A stretch of DNA of 64,000 bases from JAJAZB01 sp964244295 (GCA_964244295.1 CAXTIG010000028.1:26594-90593); one strand, 5' to 3'. Shown: positions 26,098 through 35,031, counted from the stretch's first letter. Notes: generated from the sequence alone by a model not told the origin. Made by a program: numbers and translations.

Positions 26098-27224
26098 GTG
26101 GCCCCGTGACGACCGAAAGCCTACCCGGCCGCACCGTCTCCGTCCAAAACCAGGAACTCCTCTGGTTTTCCGGCACGGCCTATCTCGGCATGGGCCACGT
26201 CCCGGCCTTCCGCGAGCGGATGCGCGAGGGGCTGGAACGCTACGGCACCGGCTGGGGCAGTTCGCGGCACAACACGCTGCGGCTGGCCGTGTACGAGGAG
26301 GCTGAGGCAGCACTGGCCCACTTCGTCGGTGCCCCCGCCGCCCTGACGGTTTCGTCGGGAATGCTCGCTGGCCGTGTGGTAGCGGCGGGCTTTAGCCCGC
26401 AGACGCACACCATCTTCCACGCCCCCGGCGTCCACCCCGCGCTCTGGGGTTCGGGCTACCAACCCGCCACCGAATCGCTCGCCGACTGGTTCAGCCACCT
26501 CCCCAAACGCGTCGTGGCCTGCGAAAGCGATCACGTCGTCATTGCCACCGACTCGGTCGGCTCGCCGCACACGGGCGCGGTGCCCTTCGACTGGATTCAG
26601 AAACTGCCCGCTTCCAAGCGGGTGACGGTGGTGGTGGACGATTCGCACGGGCTGGGCGTGTTTGGCGAAAGCGGCGAGGGCATTTACGCAAAAATTGCCC
26701 CCCTCTTAGGGGGGGTGTGCGGGCAAGTGCAGCCGGTGGGGGGTACGAGCCAGGCGGGGGGTACGAGCCAGGCGGGTGAGGCGAAGCTCCTCGTCATCAG
26801 TTCGCTCAACAAAGCCCTCGGCGTGCCCGCCGGGGCCATTTTCAGCGATGCCGAGACCATCGCCGCGCTGAAAACTTCTCCCTGGTTCGGCGGCAGTTCG
26901 CCCGCTGCCCCGGCGGGGTTGTGGGCGCTGCAACACGCCTTCGGGCTGTACCGCGAGCAACACCGGAAGCTGTTGGAAAACACCCGATTTTTCGTCGAAT
27001 GCCTGGGTGAAACTGCCCAACACTTCGCCTGGATGCCCGATTATCCGGCCTTCACCACAACCGCTGAAGGCTTCCACGATTTTTTGTTGCAAAACGGAAT
27101 TCTAACCGCTTCCTTTTCTTACCCAACCCCCGCCGACGCGCCGATTACCCGGTTGGTGGTGAGCGCCTTGCACACGCGAGCGGATTTGGAACGAGTGGCG
27201 GCTGTTTGTCGGAGTTATTTTTGA
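26094..27224 (+). CDS. AONS/KBL-type PLP-dependent acyltransferase or aminotransferase
   Basis: A 376-residue fold-type I PLP enzyme of the 8-amino-7-oxononanoate synthase / glycine C-acetyltransferase group. Motifs are FSGTAYLGMGHVPAF, GTGWGSSRHNTL, VVVDDSHGLGVFG (Asp binding PLP nitrogen) and VISSLNKALGVPAGA (PLP lysine). It is translationally coupled to the dipeptide epimerase, and similar genes accompany muropeptide-recycling clusters in Bacteroidota. Its substrate there is not established. Residues about 203-225 look inserted relative to the family: a Gly-rich segment with an in-frame 18-bp tandem repeat (GTSQAG twice). A GCGGGCTTTAGCCCGC palindrome lies at 26385-26400. Confidence 0.75.
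   Translation: MSGPVTTESLPGRTVSVQNQELLWFSGTAYLGMGHVPAFRERMREGLERYGTGWGSSRHNTLRLAVYEEAEAALAHFVGAPAALTVSSGMLAGRVVAAGFSPQTHTIFHAPGVHPALWGSGYQPATESLADWFSHLPKRVVACESDHVVIATDSVGSPHTGAVPFDWIQKLPASKRVTVVVDDSHGLGVFGESGEGIYAKIAPLLGGVCGQVQPVGGTSQAGGTSQAGEAKLLVISSLNKALGVPAGAIFSDAETIAALKTSPWFGGSSPAAPAGLWALQHAFGLYREQHRKLLENTRFFVECLGETAQHFAWMPDYPAFTTTAEGFHDFLLQNGILTASFSYPTPADAPITRLVVSALHTRADLERVAAVCRSYF
26385..26400. repeat. Small in-frame palindrome in the AONS-like gene
   Basis: The 16-base dyad GCGGGCTTTAGCCCGC encodes AGFSP within a conserved region. Sequences of this wording recur as dispersed repeats in many genomes; only one copy is noted in this window. Confidence 0.5.
26743..26776 (+). repeat. 18-bp tandem repeat (two units) in the AONS-like gene
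   Basis: GTACGAGCCAGGCGGG starts at 26743 and again at 26761, in frame, encoding GTSQAG twice. It sits in a Gly-rich stretch not expected between the PLP Asp and the PLP Lys. Confidence 0.8.
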
Positions 27225-27251
27225 ATCATCCAACGGCTGGTGGGTAAGCCC

Positions 27252-27297
27252 GGACTGCCAGCCGCTCCACACGCGGGCCTTTCACGGCTGGCAGTCC
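27252..27297. repeat. Local inverted repeat before the serine hydrolase gene
   Basis: Perfect 13-bp arms (27252-27264 and 27285-27297) lie in the spacer between the AONS-like gene and the serine hydrolase gene. Confidence 0.6.
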
Positions 27298-27305
27298 TCT
27301 TTTCC

Positions 27306-28529
27306 ATGAATCCAATCCTCCTCGCCCTGGCCCTGACCCACCCCGATTCCACTCTCCTCGAAACCCTCATGCGCACCCGCCCGGCGCAGTTCGAGGCGAT
27401 TTTACGGCAGCCTGAAATCCACGAAGTCCAGATTCTCTACACCCAAATTGACCGCGACCGGCGCAACCGGCCCCACTTCCGCACCTTTTCCTACGGGGTG
27501 GACAAAACCCGCTACTTCTACCCGGCCAGCACGGTGAAACTACCCACGGCGGTACTGGCCCTCGAAAAACTGAACAAACTGAATGTTAAGGGCCTGACGA
27601 AAGAGTCGCCGATGCTGACGGGTACCGCCTACGAGCGGCAAACGGCGGTGGAGCGGGACAGCACCTCGGAAACCGGCCTGCCCAGCGTGGCCCACTACGC
27701 GAAGAAAATCCTGCTCGTGAGCGACAACGACGCCCACAACCGGCTCTACGAATTCCTGGGTCAGCAGTACCTCAACGAAACCCTGCACGCGAAGGGCTTT
27801 CCCGAAACCCGCCTCGTTCACCGCCTTCAAGTGGGCATGACCCGCGAGCAAAACCGCCGAACGAACCCGATGAAGTTTCTGGGGACGGACGGAAAGGTGG
27901 TGTACAGCCAGCCCTTGGTGACTTCAGAAAAAGAGTTTGTTCCGAAAATTCCCATCAAAAAAGGTCAGGGATTTCTGCGCGGCGAAACGCTCGTCAACGA
28001 GCCGTTCGATTTTACGTACAACAACTTTTTCCCGCTCGACGAACAGCACAATGTGCTGAAGGCCATTCTGTTCCCGGAAGCCGTCGACCCAAAAATGCGG
28101 TTTGATTTGACCGAAAGTGACTACCGGTTTTTGTACCGATACATGAGCGAATTGCCCACCGAAAGCAAGTTTCCGGCCTACCCAAAACCCGACTACTGGC
28201 CCACCTACTGCAAATTCCTGTTTTTCGGCAGTGAGAAAGAGGCCGTGGTGCCGAAAAACATCCGCATTTTCAACAAAGTCGGCGATGCCTACGGATTTTT
28301 GCTCGACAATGCCTACGTCGTGGATTTTGAGCGGGGCATCGAATTCATGGTCAGCGTGGTGATTCACTGCAACGCCGACGGCATTTTCAATGACGACAAA
28401 TACGACTACGACACGGTGGGTTTTCCGTTTATGAAAAACCTCGGCCAGTTGCTCTACGACCACGAGGCGCAGCGGCCCAAAAAGCGTAGGCCGGATTTGA
28501 GTAGATTTGTGATGGAGTACGACAAGTAA
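27306..28529 (+). CDS. Secreted class A beta-lactamase-fold serine hydrolase
   Basis: A 407-residue penicillin-binding-fold hydrolase. The SxxK motif is in YPASTVKLPTAV (nucleophile Ser), an SDN-type motif is in LLVSDNDAHNRLYEF, and the third-strand KTG is replaced by NKVGDAYG. The N-terminus is hydrophobic (MNPILLALAL) and probably a signal sequence. It is longer than true class A beta-lactamases (about 290), with an insertion of about 80 residues after the SDN motif. In this cluster with a dipeptide epimerase and an NlpC/P60 peptidase a role on cell-wall peptides is more likely than antibiotic resistance. Confidence 0.8.
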   Translation: MNPILLALALTHPDSTLLETLMRTRPAQFEAILRQPEIHEVQILYTQIDRDRRNRPHFRTFSYGVDKTRYFYPASTVKLPTAVLALEKLNKLNVKGLTKESPMLTGTAYERQTAVERDSTSETGLPSVAHYAKKILLVSDNDAHNRLYEFLGQQYLNETLHAKGFPETRLVHRLQVGMTREQNRRTNPMKFLGTDGKVVYSQPLVTSEKEFVPKIPIKKGQGFLRGETLVNEPFDFTYNNFFPLDEQHNVLKAILFPEAVDPKMRFDLTESDYRFLYRYMSELPTESKFPAYPKPDYWPTYCKFLFFGSEKEAVVPKNIRIFNKVGDAYGFLLDNAYVVDFERGIEFMVSVVIHCNADGIFNDDKYDYDTVGFPFMKNLGQLLYDHEAQRPKKRRPDLSRFVMEYDK

Positions 28530-28538
28530 TTTTCCAAT

Positions 28539-28691
28539 CTGTCATCCCGAACGCAGTCCGCAACGGAGTTGGAGGGACCTTGTTGGACTGCCGAGAATTC
28601 GGCCACTGGCTACCGCTGGGTCATCGTCCAGCTTACCGGTAGTCCAACGAGTCCCCTCCAACTCCGTTGCGGACTGCGTTCGGGATGACAG
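28539..28691. repeat. Interrupted palindromic intergenic repeat, copy 5
   Basis: Arms 28539-28593 and 28637-28691 pair at 51 of 55 positions, the longest in the window. The outer end is CTGTCATCCCGAACGCAGTC and it carries the inner GTTGGACTGCCG box. It ends three bases before the ATG of the NlpC/P60 gene, so it must be in its leader. Confidence 0.92.
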
Positions 28692-28694
28692 AAA

Positions 28695-29867
28695 ATGCAA
28701 AAAATGAAACATCTTCTCGCTGCTTTCTTCCTCCTCGCCGCTCCCGCGCTCCGCGCTCAGCAACCCGCCGCGCTCATCGAAGGGATACGCAGGCAATTCG
28801 CCCCCGACAAGCGCACGGCCATTTTTGAGGTGGCCCTGAGCGAAACCGGCGTACTCAGCGGCAAAACCAACTTACCCGACGCCCGCCAGGCGCTACTGGA
28901 AAAGCTGAACGCCGCCAAAATTCCGTTCACCGACAGCCTCCAAACCCTGCCTGCGGCTACCCTCGGAGCCGACACCCTCGGCGTGGTGCGGCTCAGTGTC
29001 GTCAACGTGCGCAGTACGCCGGAGCAATCGGGCGAACTGGCCACGCAGGCCCTGCTCGGAATGCCGCTGCGCGTGCTCGACCGGCAGGGCGGCTGGTACC
29101 GGGTGCAAACCCCCGACCAGTACATCGCCTGGCTAGAAGGCGGCTCGTTCCGCCGCCTCGACCGCGCCGGATTCGACCGCTGGGGCCGCGCCCGCAAGCT
29201 CATCGTGACCAGCAACCAAACCACCAGCCGCGCCGAAGCCAGTCCCATCACCCTACCCGTGAGCGATTTGGTGGCGGGTGATTTGCTGGAAAATCTGGGG
29301 GAAACCGGCACCTATTTCCAGGCCGGGTACCCCGACGGGCGGCGGGCGTTCATCCTCAAAACCGAGGCGCAACCCTACGACGCCTGGCTGGATAAGTTGA
29401 AAATCAGCGAGAATTCGTTGGTGCAAACCGGGCAGCGCTTCCTCGGCTTGCCCTACCTCTGGGGTGGCACCTCGGCGAAGGGGGTGGATTGCAGCGGGTT
29501 TACCAAAACCGTGTATTTTCTGAACGGCTACGTCCTCCCCCGCGATGCTTCCCAGCAAGCCCTGACTGGCGAAGCCATCGACACCAAAACCGGTTTTGAA
29601 ACCCTTCGCCCCGGCGACCTCCTGTTTTTTGGCAAAAAACGCGACGACGGTACCGATAGGGAACATCCATTCCGGGTCGTTCACGTGGCGATGTGGATTG
29701 GCAACGGGCGATTTATGCACGCCTCCGACATGGTGCAAATCAATAGCTTCGACCCCGCCGCCCCCGATTACGATGCCTACAACCACCAACGGTTTTTGTT
29801 CGCCAAACGCCTGCTGGGCACGGCGATGAAGGGCGTGGTGGCGTTGAAGGGGGAAGCATCAAACTGA
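28695..29867 (+). CDS. Secreted NlpC/P60 peptidase with SH3 domains (YkfC-like)
   Basis: A 390-residue gamma-D-glutamyl-diamino acid endopeptidase that trims stem peptides. It has a signal peptide (LLAAFFLLAAPALRAQ), one or two SH3b domains (LSVVNVRSTPEQSGELATQA, then LGMPLRVLDRQGGWYRVQTP), and a catalytic NlpC/P60 domain from about residue 245. The catalytic Cys is in GVDCSGFTK, the first His in VVHVAMWIGNG and the second in FMHASDMV. Layout and neighbours match YkfC of the muropeptide pathway, which makes the L-Ala-D/L-Glu dipeptide that the epimerase at 25066 uses. A second ATG at 28704 is an equally possible start. Confidence 0.9.
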   Translation: MQKMKHLLAAFFLLAAPALRAQQPAALIEGIRRQFAPDKRTAIFEVALSETGVLSGKTNLPDARQALLEKLNAAKIPFTDSLQTLPAATLGADTLGVVRLSVVNVRSTPEQSGELATQALLGMPLRVLDRQGGWYRVQTPDQYIAWLEGGSFRRLDRAGFDRWGRARKLIVTSNQTTSRAEASPITLPVSDLVAGDLLENLGETGTYFQAGYPDGRRAFILKTEAQPYDAWLDKLKISENSLVQTGQRFLGLPYLWGGTSAKGVDCSGFTKTVYFLNGYVLPRDASQQALTGEAIDTKTGFETLRPGDLLFFGKKRDDGTDREHPFRVVHVAMWIGNGRFMHASDMVQINSFDPAAPDYDAYNHQRFLFAKRLLGTAMKGVVALKGEASN

Positions 29868-29877
29868 CATCCCAAAA

Positions 29878-29964
29878 TTGTCATCCTGGAAGGACCTCGT
29901 TGGACGACCGTTCCCTTCTCAGGAATGCTCACGGTCGTCCAACGAGGTCCTTCCAGGATGACAA
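29878..29964. repeat. Interrupted palindromic intergenic repeat, copy 6
   Basis: Perfect 34-bp arms (29878-29911 and 29931-29964) with a 19-base loop. The element reads TTGTCATCCTGGAAGGACCT then CGTTGGACGACC inward. It follows the NlpC/P60 stop by ten bases. Confidence 0.92.
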
Positions 29965-29965
29965 G

Positions 29966-30022
29966 GATTTCTAACAAAAAAGCTCACTGCGTACTACGCA
30001 GTGAGCTTTTTTGTTAGAAATC
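29966..30022. terminator. Bidirectional terminator between the NlpC and SusD genes
   Basis: Arms of 28 perfect base pairs (29966-29993 and 29995-30022) contain A6 and T6 tracts around a G+C-rich core. It lies between convergent genes and directly abuts the palindromic repeat at 29878-29964. Confidence 0.88.
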
Positions 30023-30028
30023 TACCCT

Positions 30029-31333
30029 TCAAATCGCCGGGTCCGTCGGCGTATTCGCTGAGTTGTTATCCCGCTCGGTGGCGGGGTAGGGGTAAAAATT
30101 GCGGTTGCGCTCCGACCCCGCCGCCGCGCTCGCCGCCGGGCGACCGAAGCGGCGGCTGTCTTCCAGCGATAACCCGCTCATGAACAACTCGATGCGGCGG
30201 TTGCGGTAAATTTCCGTCAGCACGTCGGCCCCGGTTTTTGCTCCGGTGTAGGCGGGCAGCCCGGCTCCGAGGCCCCAGGCATCGGTGGTTTTGGTCAACA
30301 CGCCGTTGAGTTCCTTGATGGCGTTGTCCAAATCGTTCTTGCGGGCGTAGGCTTCGGCTTTGATGAGCGTGATTTCGCCCGGCAGGTAAATCGGAATCTC
30401 CGCGTTGCTGGCCGCAAAAAAGCCCTTGCCCCGGTACACGCCGTTGGTGGGTGTGCGGCTGGTAAAGTAAAAATCGAGGCGCTTGTCGGCCGGGTCGGGT
30501 TTGAGTGCGAGGGGCAGGCCCAGGTTCAGGTCGGTGGGCTGGTACACGTTGGCGTTGCTCAGGGCCGTCTCGAAAATCGGGTTGCGGGTGTTGTCGTCGA
30601 ATTTGAAGAGCGATTTTTTGGTCAAATCCACCTTGCCCGCCGCCGCCAGTGCCTTGTCAGTATCGCCTAAAAACAAGGCGTAGCGGGCAATGAGCGCGTT
30701 GAGCGTGTTGGGGTAGTCGATGCCCGCCACGATTTTAGCCGAAAACGCGGGCGAAATCGTGCCCGCGCCGAGGGCCGTCTGGGCGCTTTCGAGCAGGGCG
30801 ATGGCCGCTTTCAGCGCGTCGGCTCGCGGACTAAACGTGGCGGCGGCCCCGGTGGTGATGGTTACAGACTCCCAAAACTGCGCCATCGTGCCCAGCGCCA
30901 GCGCCTTAAAAATCGAGGCGTGGGCCTGAAGGTTGGCCTTCAGCGTGGGGTCGGTCACGATGCCGAGGTTATTCAAAATCAGGTCGGCGTTGGCTTTGGT
31001 CAGGTTGCTGGTTTCCCAAAGGTTACGAACCACGGCGTTGTTGGAATTTACATTGGCGGCCCCCTTGCCGAGGTTGTCTTCATCGGTGTTGCCCGCGTTG
31101 AGCACGATGAGGCCCCGTGTGCTGAGGCCGTCGGCGGTGACGGCGTTGTACACCACGCCGACCCGGCTAATGGTGTAGCGGTATTGCAGCCCGTTGGCCA
31201 GGGCCAGCAGGCCGTTTACGTCGCTGACGGCCTGCGTTTCGCTGGCCGAACTGGGGTTCAAAAATTCCTGGTTGCAGCCCCCCGCGCCGAGGAGCAGGGA
31301 GAAGAGCAGGAAGGGGAGTTTGGTGAGTTTCAT
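30029..31333 (-). CDS. SusD/RagB-family outer-membrane lipoprotein
   Basis: A 434-residue SusD homologue. The signal peptide MKLTKLPFLLFSLLLGAGGC places the lipidated Cys at residue 20. It then shows helical TPR-like regions (KANADLILNNLGI, EITLIKAEAYARKNDLDNAI) and the C-terminal SusD box YRNRRIELFMSGLSLEDSRR with FYPYPATERDNN. The ATG at 31333 is preferred because upstream codons come from the hairpin. It is the partner of the SusC encoded just upstream on the minus strand. Confidence 0.9.
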   Translation of the reverse strand: MKLTKLPFLLFSLLLGAGGCNQEFLNPSSASETQAVSDVNGLLALANGLQYRYTISRVGVVYNAVTADGLSTRGLIVLNAGNTDEDNLGKGAANVNSNNAVVRNLWETSNLTKANADLILNNLGIVTDPTLKANLQAHASIFKALALGTMAQFWESVTITTGAAATFSPRADALKAAIALLESAQTALGAGTISPAFSAKIVAGIDYPNTLNALIARYALFLGDTDKALAAAGKVDLTKKSLFKFDDNTRNPIFETALSNANVYQPTDLNLGLPLALKPDPADKRLDFYFTSRTPTNGVYRGKGFFAASNAEIPIYLPGEITLIKAEAYARKNDLDNAIKELNGVLTKTTDAWGLGAGLPAYTGAKTGADVLTEIYRNRRIELFMSGLSLEDSRRFGRPAASAAAGSERNRNFYPYPATERDNNSANTPTDPAI

Positions 31334-31357
31334 GAATTGAAAATGAGTTATGTCCTC

Positions 31358-31427
31358 GTAGGGGTGGGGCTTGCCCTCGCGCTTGCCATTCCGAGACGCT
31401 GAGGGCGGGGGCAAGCCCCACCCCTAC
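31358..31427. repeat. Hairpin between the second susC and susD genes
   Basis: Perfect 19-bp arms (31358-31376 and 31409-31427) fill the spacer between the SusC stop and SusD start. As with 3004-3051, it may tune SusD versus SusC expression. Confidence 0.75.
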
Positions 31428-31434
31428 CAAAGGG

Positions 31435-34400
31435 TTAAAACGACGCCGCCAGCGAAACCTGGTAACTTTTCGGGATGGGCACGTTGCCGAAGTCGATGCC
31501 GCGCAGGCGGTCGGAGTTGCCCCCGGCGTTGGTCTCGGGGTCGTAGCCGTTGTAGTTGTCCCAGGAAATCAGGTTGCGGCCCGCCACCGAGAGGGTAAGG
31601 TTGCTCAGGCTTTTGATGAATTTTGGGAACGTGTAGCCCAGCGACACCTCACGGAGTTTGACGAACGAACCGTTGTCGATGCGCCAGGCTTCGGTGTTGT
31701 AAATCGCGTAGATGTAGCCGCGTGGCAGTTCGCCCTTCAGCTCTTTTTCGGCAAAATCACCCAGGCCCACGCCCTGGCGGGTGCGCTTGTCGGCGTTGAA
31801 CACCTGCACGCCCTGCACGGCATCGAGCAGGAAGCGGAAATTCAGGGATTTGTACCGCAGGTTGCTGCTGAACGAGCCGGTCCATTTCGGGTTCGGATCG
31901 CCGATGATGGCCTGGAGGTTTTGGCCGGTGGGCTGCTGACCAGGAGTTCGCTCTAGTGGTAGCGGAACGTAGTACGTGCCCCCAATAAACTGAACCTGAG
32001 TCCCAGCAGGAACACCATTGGGATATTTTGCCTGAAACGCACTAGCACTAAGCGCTTCGCCTTTCTCGCTCTGCGGCAAGCCCTGCGGCGTCAACAGCAG
32101 CGAACCGTCGGGGTTGGTGGCGAAGTAGGTGCCCCGAAACACGCTGGCCGGATACCCCTCAATCAAAAACGCCGGAACGCCCGCCACGTTGTTCAGCGTA
32201 ATGACCGGGCTGCCCAGGCTCACGATTTTGTTGCGGTTGCGGTTGTAAATCAGGGTTACGTCCCACTCAAAATCCTTCGTTTTCACCGGCGTCAGGTTCA
32301 GGCCGATTTCCAGGCCCTTGTTCGTCATTTCGCCCACGTTGTTGGTGATGCTGGTGCCGCCTTCCGACGAGGCTAGGGTGCGGCTCACCACCAAATCGGT
32401 GATGGTCTGGCTGTAGGCCGTGAGGGTCAGGCCGATGCGGTCGTTGAGCAGGCCCAGGTCGAGGCCGCCTTCGAGTTCGCGCATCCGCTCAGGGCGCACG
32501 TTGGGATTGGCCAGGCGGCTGCTCGGCACGATGGTGCCCGCGCCGAGGTAGGGGGTCGGGTTGAATTGATAGAAGCGGTCGTAGGTACCCAGCGCGCTCA
32601 CTCCGCCCGCTTCGCCAAAGCTGGCGCGGACTTTCAGGTTACTGATGGTGTTGGGGCTGAATAAATTATTTTTCAAAAAATCACTCACTACCCAACTCCC
32701 GCTCACTTTCGGGTACAACTGGTTGGTCTGGCTGGGTGAAAACAGCGTCGACCCGTCGCGGCGTAGGGCAGCGGTGAGGAAGAGTCCGTTTTTGTAGCCC
32801 AGCGTGGCCTGCACAAATTGCCCCGATACGGCGAAGCGGTCCAACCCGTACCCGGCGGTGACGGTGGTGCTCGACGCCCCGCTCACGGTCGAAATAAATG
32901 GCGTAATGTTCTGCCCACTGGCGCGGGTAAAATCCGAGCGCTGAAACTGGTAGTTCAGGCCCGCCGTGGCGTTGAGCGACACGTCGCCGAAGGTTTTTGC
33001 GTAGCTCACGTTCAAATCGGTGTTGAACAGCAACACCTGGTTGGTGGCGTTGGCGGCGAAACCCTGTGGGTAGCGCTCTACCGGCAGCCCGTAGGCGACG
33101 GTGGCGTAGGGATACGGCGGAATGTAGTTTTTCCCCAACTGCGAGTAGGTATCCACACCCAGTACCCAGTCGATGCTCAGGCCGGGCAGCGGCGTGAGGT
33201 TAAACTGCACGTCGTTGATGGTGCGGCTGGTGGCCTGGGTGAAGTCGAAGGTTTCGATAATCGTCAGCGGATTCACCCGCGACGGCTCCACGCCCAACAG
33301 GTTTCCGGCGGCATCGCGCTGGGTGATGTCGTAGATGTTGTTGGTGATGTTGACCGAGTTGATGGGGCTGTAAAACACGTTGCCATTGGGTTTTTCATTC
33401 GAAAAACTATTGGTGTACGTCAGCCCCGCCGACACCTTCGCCCAGTCGGCCAGACGCTGGTCGAGCCGCAGCCGCAGCCCGTAGCGCTTGAAATCCGTGC
33501 CTTTGATGATGCCCTGGTTGTTGAGGTACGATACCGAGGCGAAATACTGGGTTTTCTCCGTGCCACCGCTGATGCTCAGCGCGTTGTCGGTGCCGTAGCC
33601 GGTGCGAAAAATGTTGTCCTGGTAATCATAGCGGGTCACGTCCACGAGGTTGGTGGCCAGGTTGGCCGTGGCCCCGTCGCGCACCACGGGGATGGTGGTC
33701 GTGGCGGGGTTAGCGGCGAGTTGGGCGGCAGTCACGCTGCCAATCGTGTAAAGCCGCAGTCCAGAAAAGCCAAACTGCTTGCCGTAGGTGCTGACGGGCA
33801 CTTTTTTACGAAGCTGATTCACGTTGAAACTCGTCGTGAAACTGACCCTCGGCGTGCCGTTTTTACCGCGTTTGGTCGTAATCAACACCACGCCGTTGGA
33901 AGCCCGCGAGCCGTAAATGGCCGCCGCTGCCGCGCCGTTGATGACATTGATGCTCTCGATGTCCTGCGGATTGAGGTCGGCGAGGCGGTTCTGGCCGGGC
34001 ACCGCCCCGCCCACCTGGTCGGCGGCGGCGAGTTGCGACACGTTGGTCGAGGCGTTGCTCACCACCACGCCGTCGATAACGTACAGTGGGTCGCTGCTGC
34101 CCTGGAGCGACTTTACCCCGCGCAGGCGGATGGTGATGCCCCCGGCCGGGTCGCCGGAGTTTTGGGTGATTTGCGCGCCGGGCACCTTGCCTTGCAGCGC
34201 CCCGAACACGTTGGCCGTGCCCGATTTTTCCAAATCCGCCGCTTTAATCGAACTGATGGCGTTGCCCAGCGAGCGCCGCGAGGAGGTCAGCGTGGAACCG
34301 ATAACCACCACTTCGTCGAGGTTTTGAACGTCCGTGGCGAGCGAAAAGTCAGTGCTGACGGTCGTCTGGCTGCCGAGGCTGATTTCCTGGCTGAGGGTCT

Positions 34401-34674
34401 GGTAGCCCAGCGAGGTGACCACGAGTGTGTACGAACCGGGTTCTAAACTGGCCGAAAAACGGTACTGCCCGTTGGCATCGGCGATGCCGCCGGAGGTGGT
34501 ACCCCGCACGAGTACCGACGAGCCGGGAATGGCCACGGCATCGGCTTTCCCGCGAATGGCGCCCAAAAAGGTGTAGGACGTGCGTTGTTGGGCGAAGGCC
34601 CCGGCCGTAAGCAGCAGGCTAAAAACCAGCCACCCTAGCCGCCGGACGAGGCCCAGAGGGTAAGCGTGTTGCAT
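31435..34674 (-). CDS. SusC/RagA-type TonB-dependent outer-membrane receptor
   Basis: A complete 1079-residue receptor. The signal peptide (LGWLVFSLLLTAGAFAQ) is followed by a carboxypeptidase-like domain (SVLVRGTTSGGIADANGQYR, YTLVVTSLGYQTLSQEISLG), the linker LDEVVVIGSTLTSSRRSLGN, a plug domain (IRLRGVKSLQGSSDPLYVID, NVINGAAAAAIYGSRASNGV) and a barrel ending YQVSLAASF. The ATG at 34674 fits the signal peptide; the open frame extends upstream to 34767 without signal features. The SusD gene follows in the same operon. The plug resembles receptors of polysaccharide or glycoside uptake loci, but no nearby hydrolase fixes the substrate. Confidence 0.93.
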   Translation of the reverse strand: MQHAYPLGLVRRLGWLVFSLLLTAGAFAQQRTSYTFLGAIRGKADAVAIPGSSVLVRGTTSGGIADANGQYRFSASLEPGSYTLVVTSLGYQTLSQEISLGSQTTVSTDFSLATDVQNLDEVVVIGSTLTSSRRSLGNAISSIKAADLEKSGTANVFGALQGKVPGAQITQNSGDPAGGITIRLRGVKSLQGSSDPLYVIDGVVVSNASTNVSQLAAADQVGGAVPGQNRLADLNPQDIESINVINGAAAAAIYGSRASNGVVLITTKRGKNGTPRVSFTTSFNVNQLRKKVPVSTYGKQFGFSGLRLYTIGSVTAAQLAANPATTTIPVVRDGATANLATNLVDVTRYDYQDNIFRTGYGTDNALSISGGTEKTQYFASVSYLNNQGIIKGTDFKRYGLRLRLDQRLADWAKVSAGLTYTNSFSNEKPNGNVFYSPINSVNITNNIYDITQRDAAGNLLGVEPSRVNPLTIIETFDFTQATSRTINDVQFNLTPLPGLSIDWVLGVDTYSQLGKNYIPPYPYATVAYGLPVERYPQGFAANATNQVLLFNTDLNVSYAKTFGDVSLNATAGLNYQFQRSDFTRASGQNITPFISTVSGASSTTVTAGYGLDRFAVSGQFVQATLGYKNGLFLTAALRRDGSTLFSPSQTNQLYPKVSGSWVVSDFLKNNLFSPNTISNLKVRASFGEAGGVSALGTYDRFYQFNPTPYLGAGTIVPSSRLANPNVRPERMRELEGGLDLGLLNDRIGLTLTAYSQTITDLVVSRTLASSEGGTSITNNVGEMTNKGLEIGLNLTPVKTKDFEWDVTLIYNRNRNKIVSLGSPVITLNNVAGVPAFLIEGYPASVFRGTYFATNPDGSLLLTPQGLPQSEKGEALSASAFQAKYPNGVPAGTQVQFIGGTYYVPLPLERTPGQQPTGQNLQAIIGDPNPKWTGSFSSNLRYKSLNFRFLLDAVQGVQVFNADKRTRQGVGLGDFAEKELKGELPRGYIYAIYNTEAWRIDNGSFVKLREVSLGYTFPKFIKSLSNLTLSVAGRNLISWDNYNGYDPETNAGGNSDRLRGIDFGNVPIPKSYQVSLAASF

Positions 34675-34900
34675 GATAAAATGGGGGTTAAGCGAAAAAA
34701 AAACTTCCGGTTCAACCGAAGCCGACGCGGATTGTTTCAAATGTGCGATAAAAACCTGGCATTCCAAAACGGGGTAATCGCTTCCCGGAACGGTGAAAAT
34801 TCCTCCCGGTTTTGACCAGAAAAAATGGGTTCTACTTCAAAACCTGGCTCAGGAACGGGCTTTTTAAAACCGGTTTATCAAACCAAACTTCATCACCATC

Positions 34901-35026
34901 ATGGCAGCGACCAAGAAATCCGAAAAAAAAGACGATCCCTGCTGGAATGGCTACGAGCAGGTGGGCACGAAAAAAAAGGAAGGGAAAACGGTACCGAACT
35001 GCGTGCCGGAGGGGAAAAAGCAATGA
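34901..35026 (+). CDS. Conserved 41-residue two-cysteine small protein
   Basis: A short ORF reading MAATKKSEKKDDPCWNGYEQ, then VGTKKKEGKTVPNCVPEGKK. The core DPCWxGYEQVGxKxKxGKxVPNCVP is a recurring small-protein motif that I recall from bacterial and phage genomes, with two cysteines about 20 residues apart and a basic tail. No function is known to me. It starts 227 bases upstream of, and divergent from, the SusC start, and a palindromic repeat follows six bases after the stop. Confidence 0.65.
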   Translation: MAATKKSEKKDDPCWNGYEQVGTKKKEGKTVPNCVPEGKKQ

Positions 35027-35031
35027 TTTGA

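Noticed and set aside
27306..28529. Serine hydrolase as a true beta-lactamase resistance gene
   Set aside because: The KTG motif is changed, the protein is over 100 residues longer and it is embedded in a cell-wall recycling cluster.
28539..29964. Two palindromic repeats flanking the NlpC/P60 gene as ends of a composite transposon
   Set aside because: No transposase or target-site duplication, and the gene fits its operon; the repeats flank many unrelated genes.
32818..34446. 542-codon plus-strand open frame opposite the SusC gene
   Set aside because: Antisense to a complete receptor gene; no start region or motif of its own.
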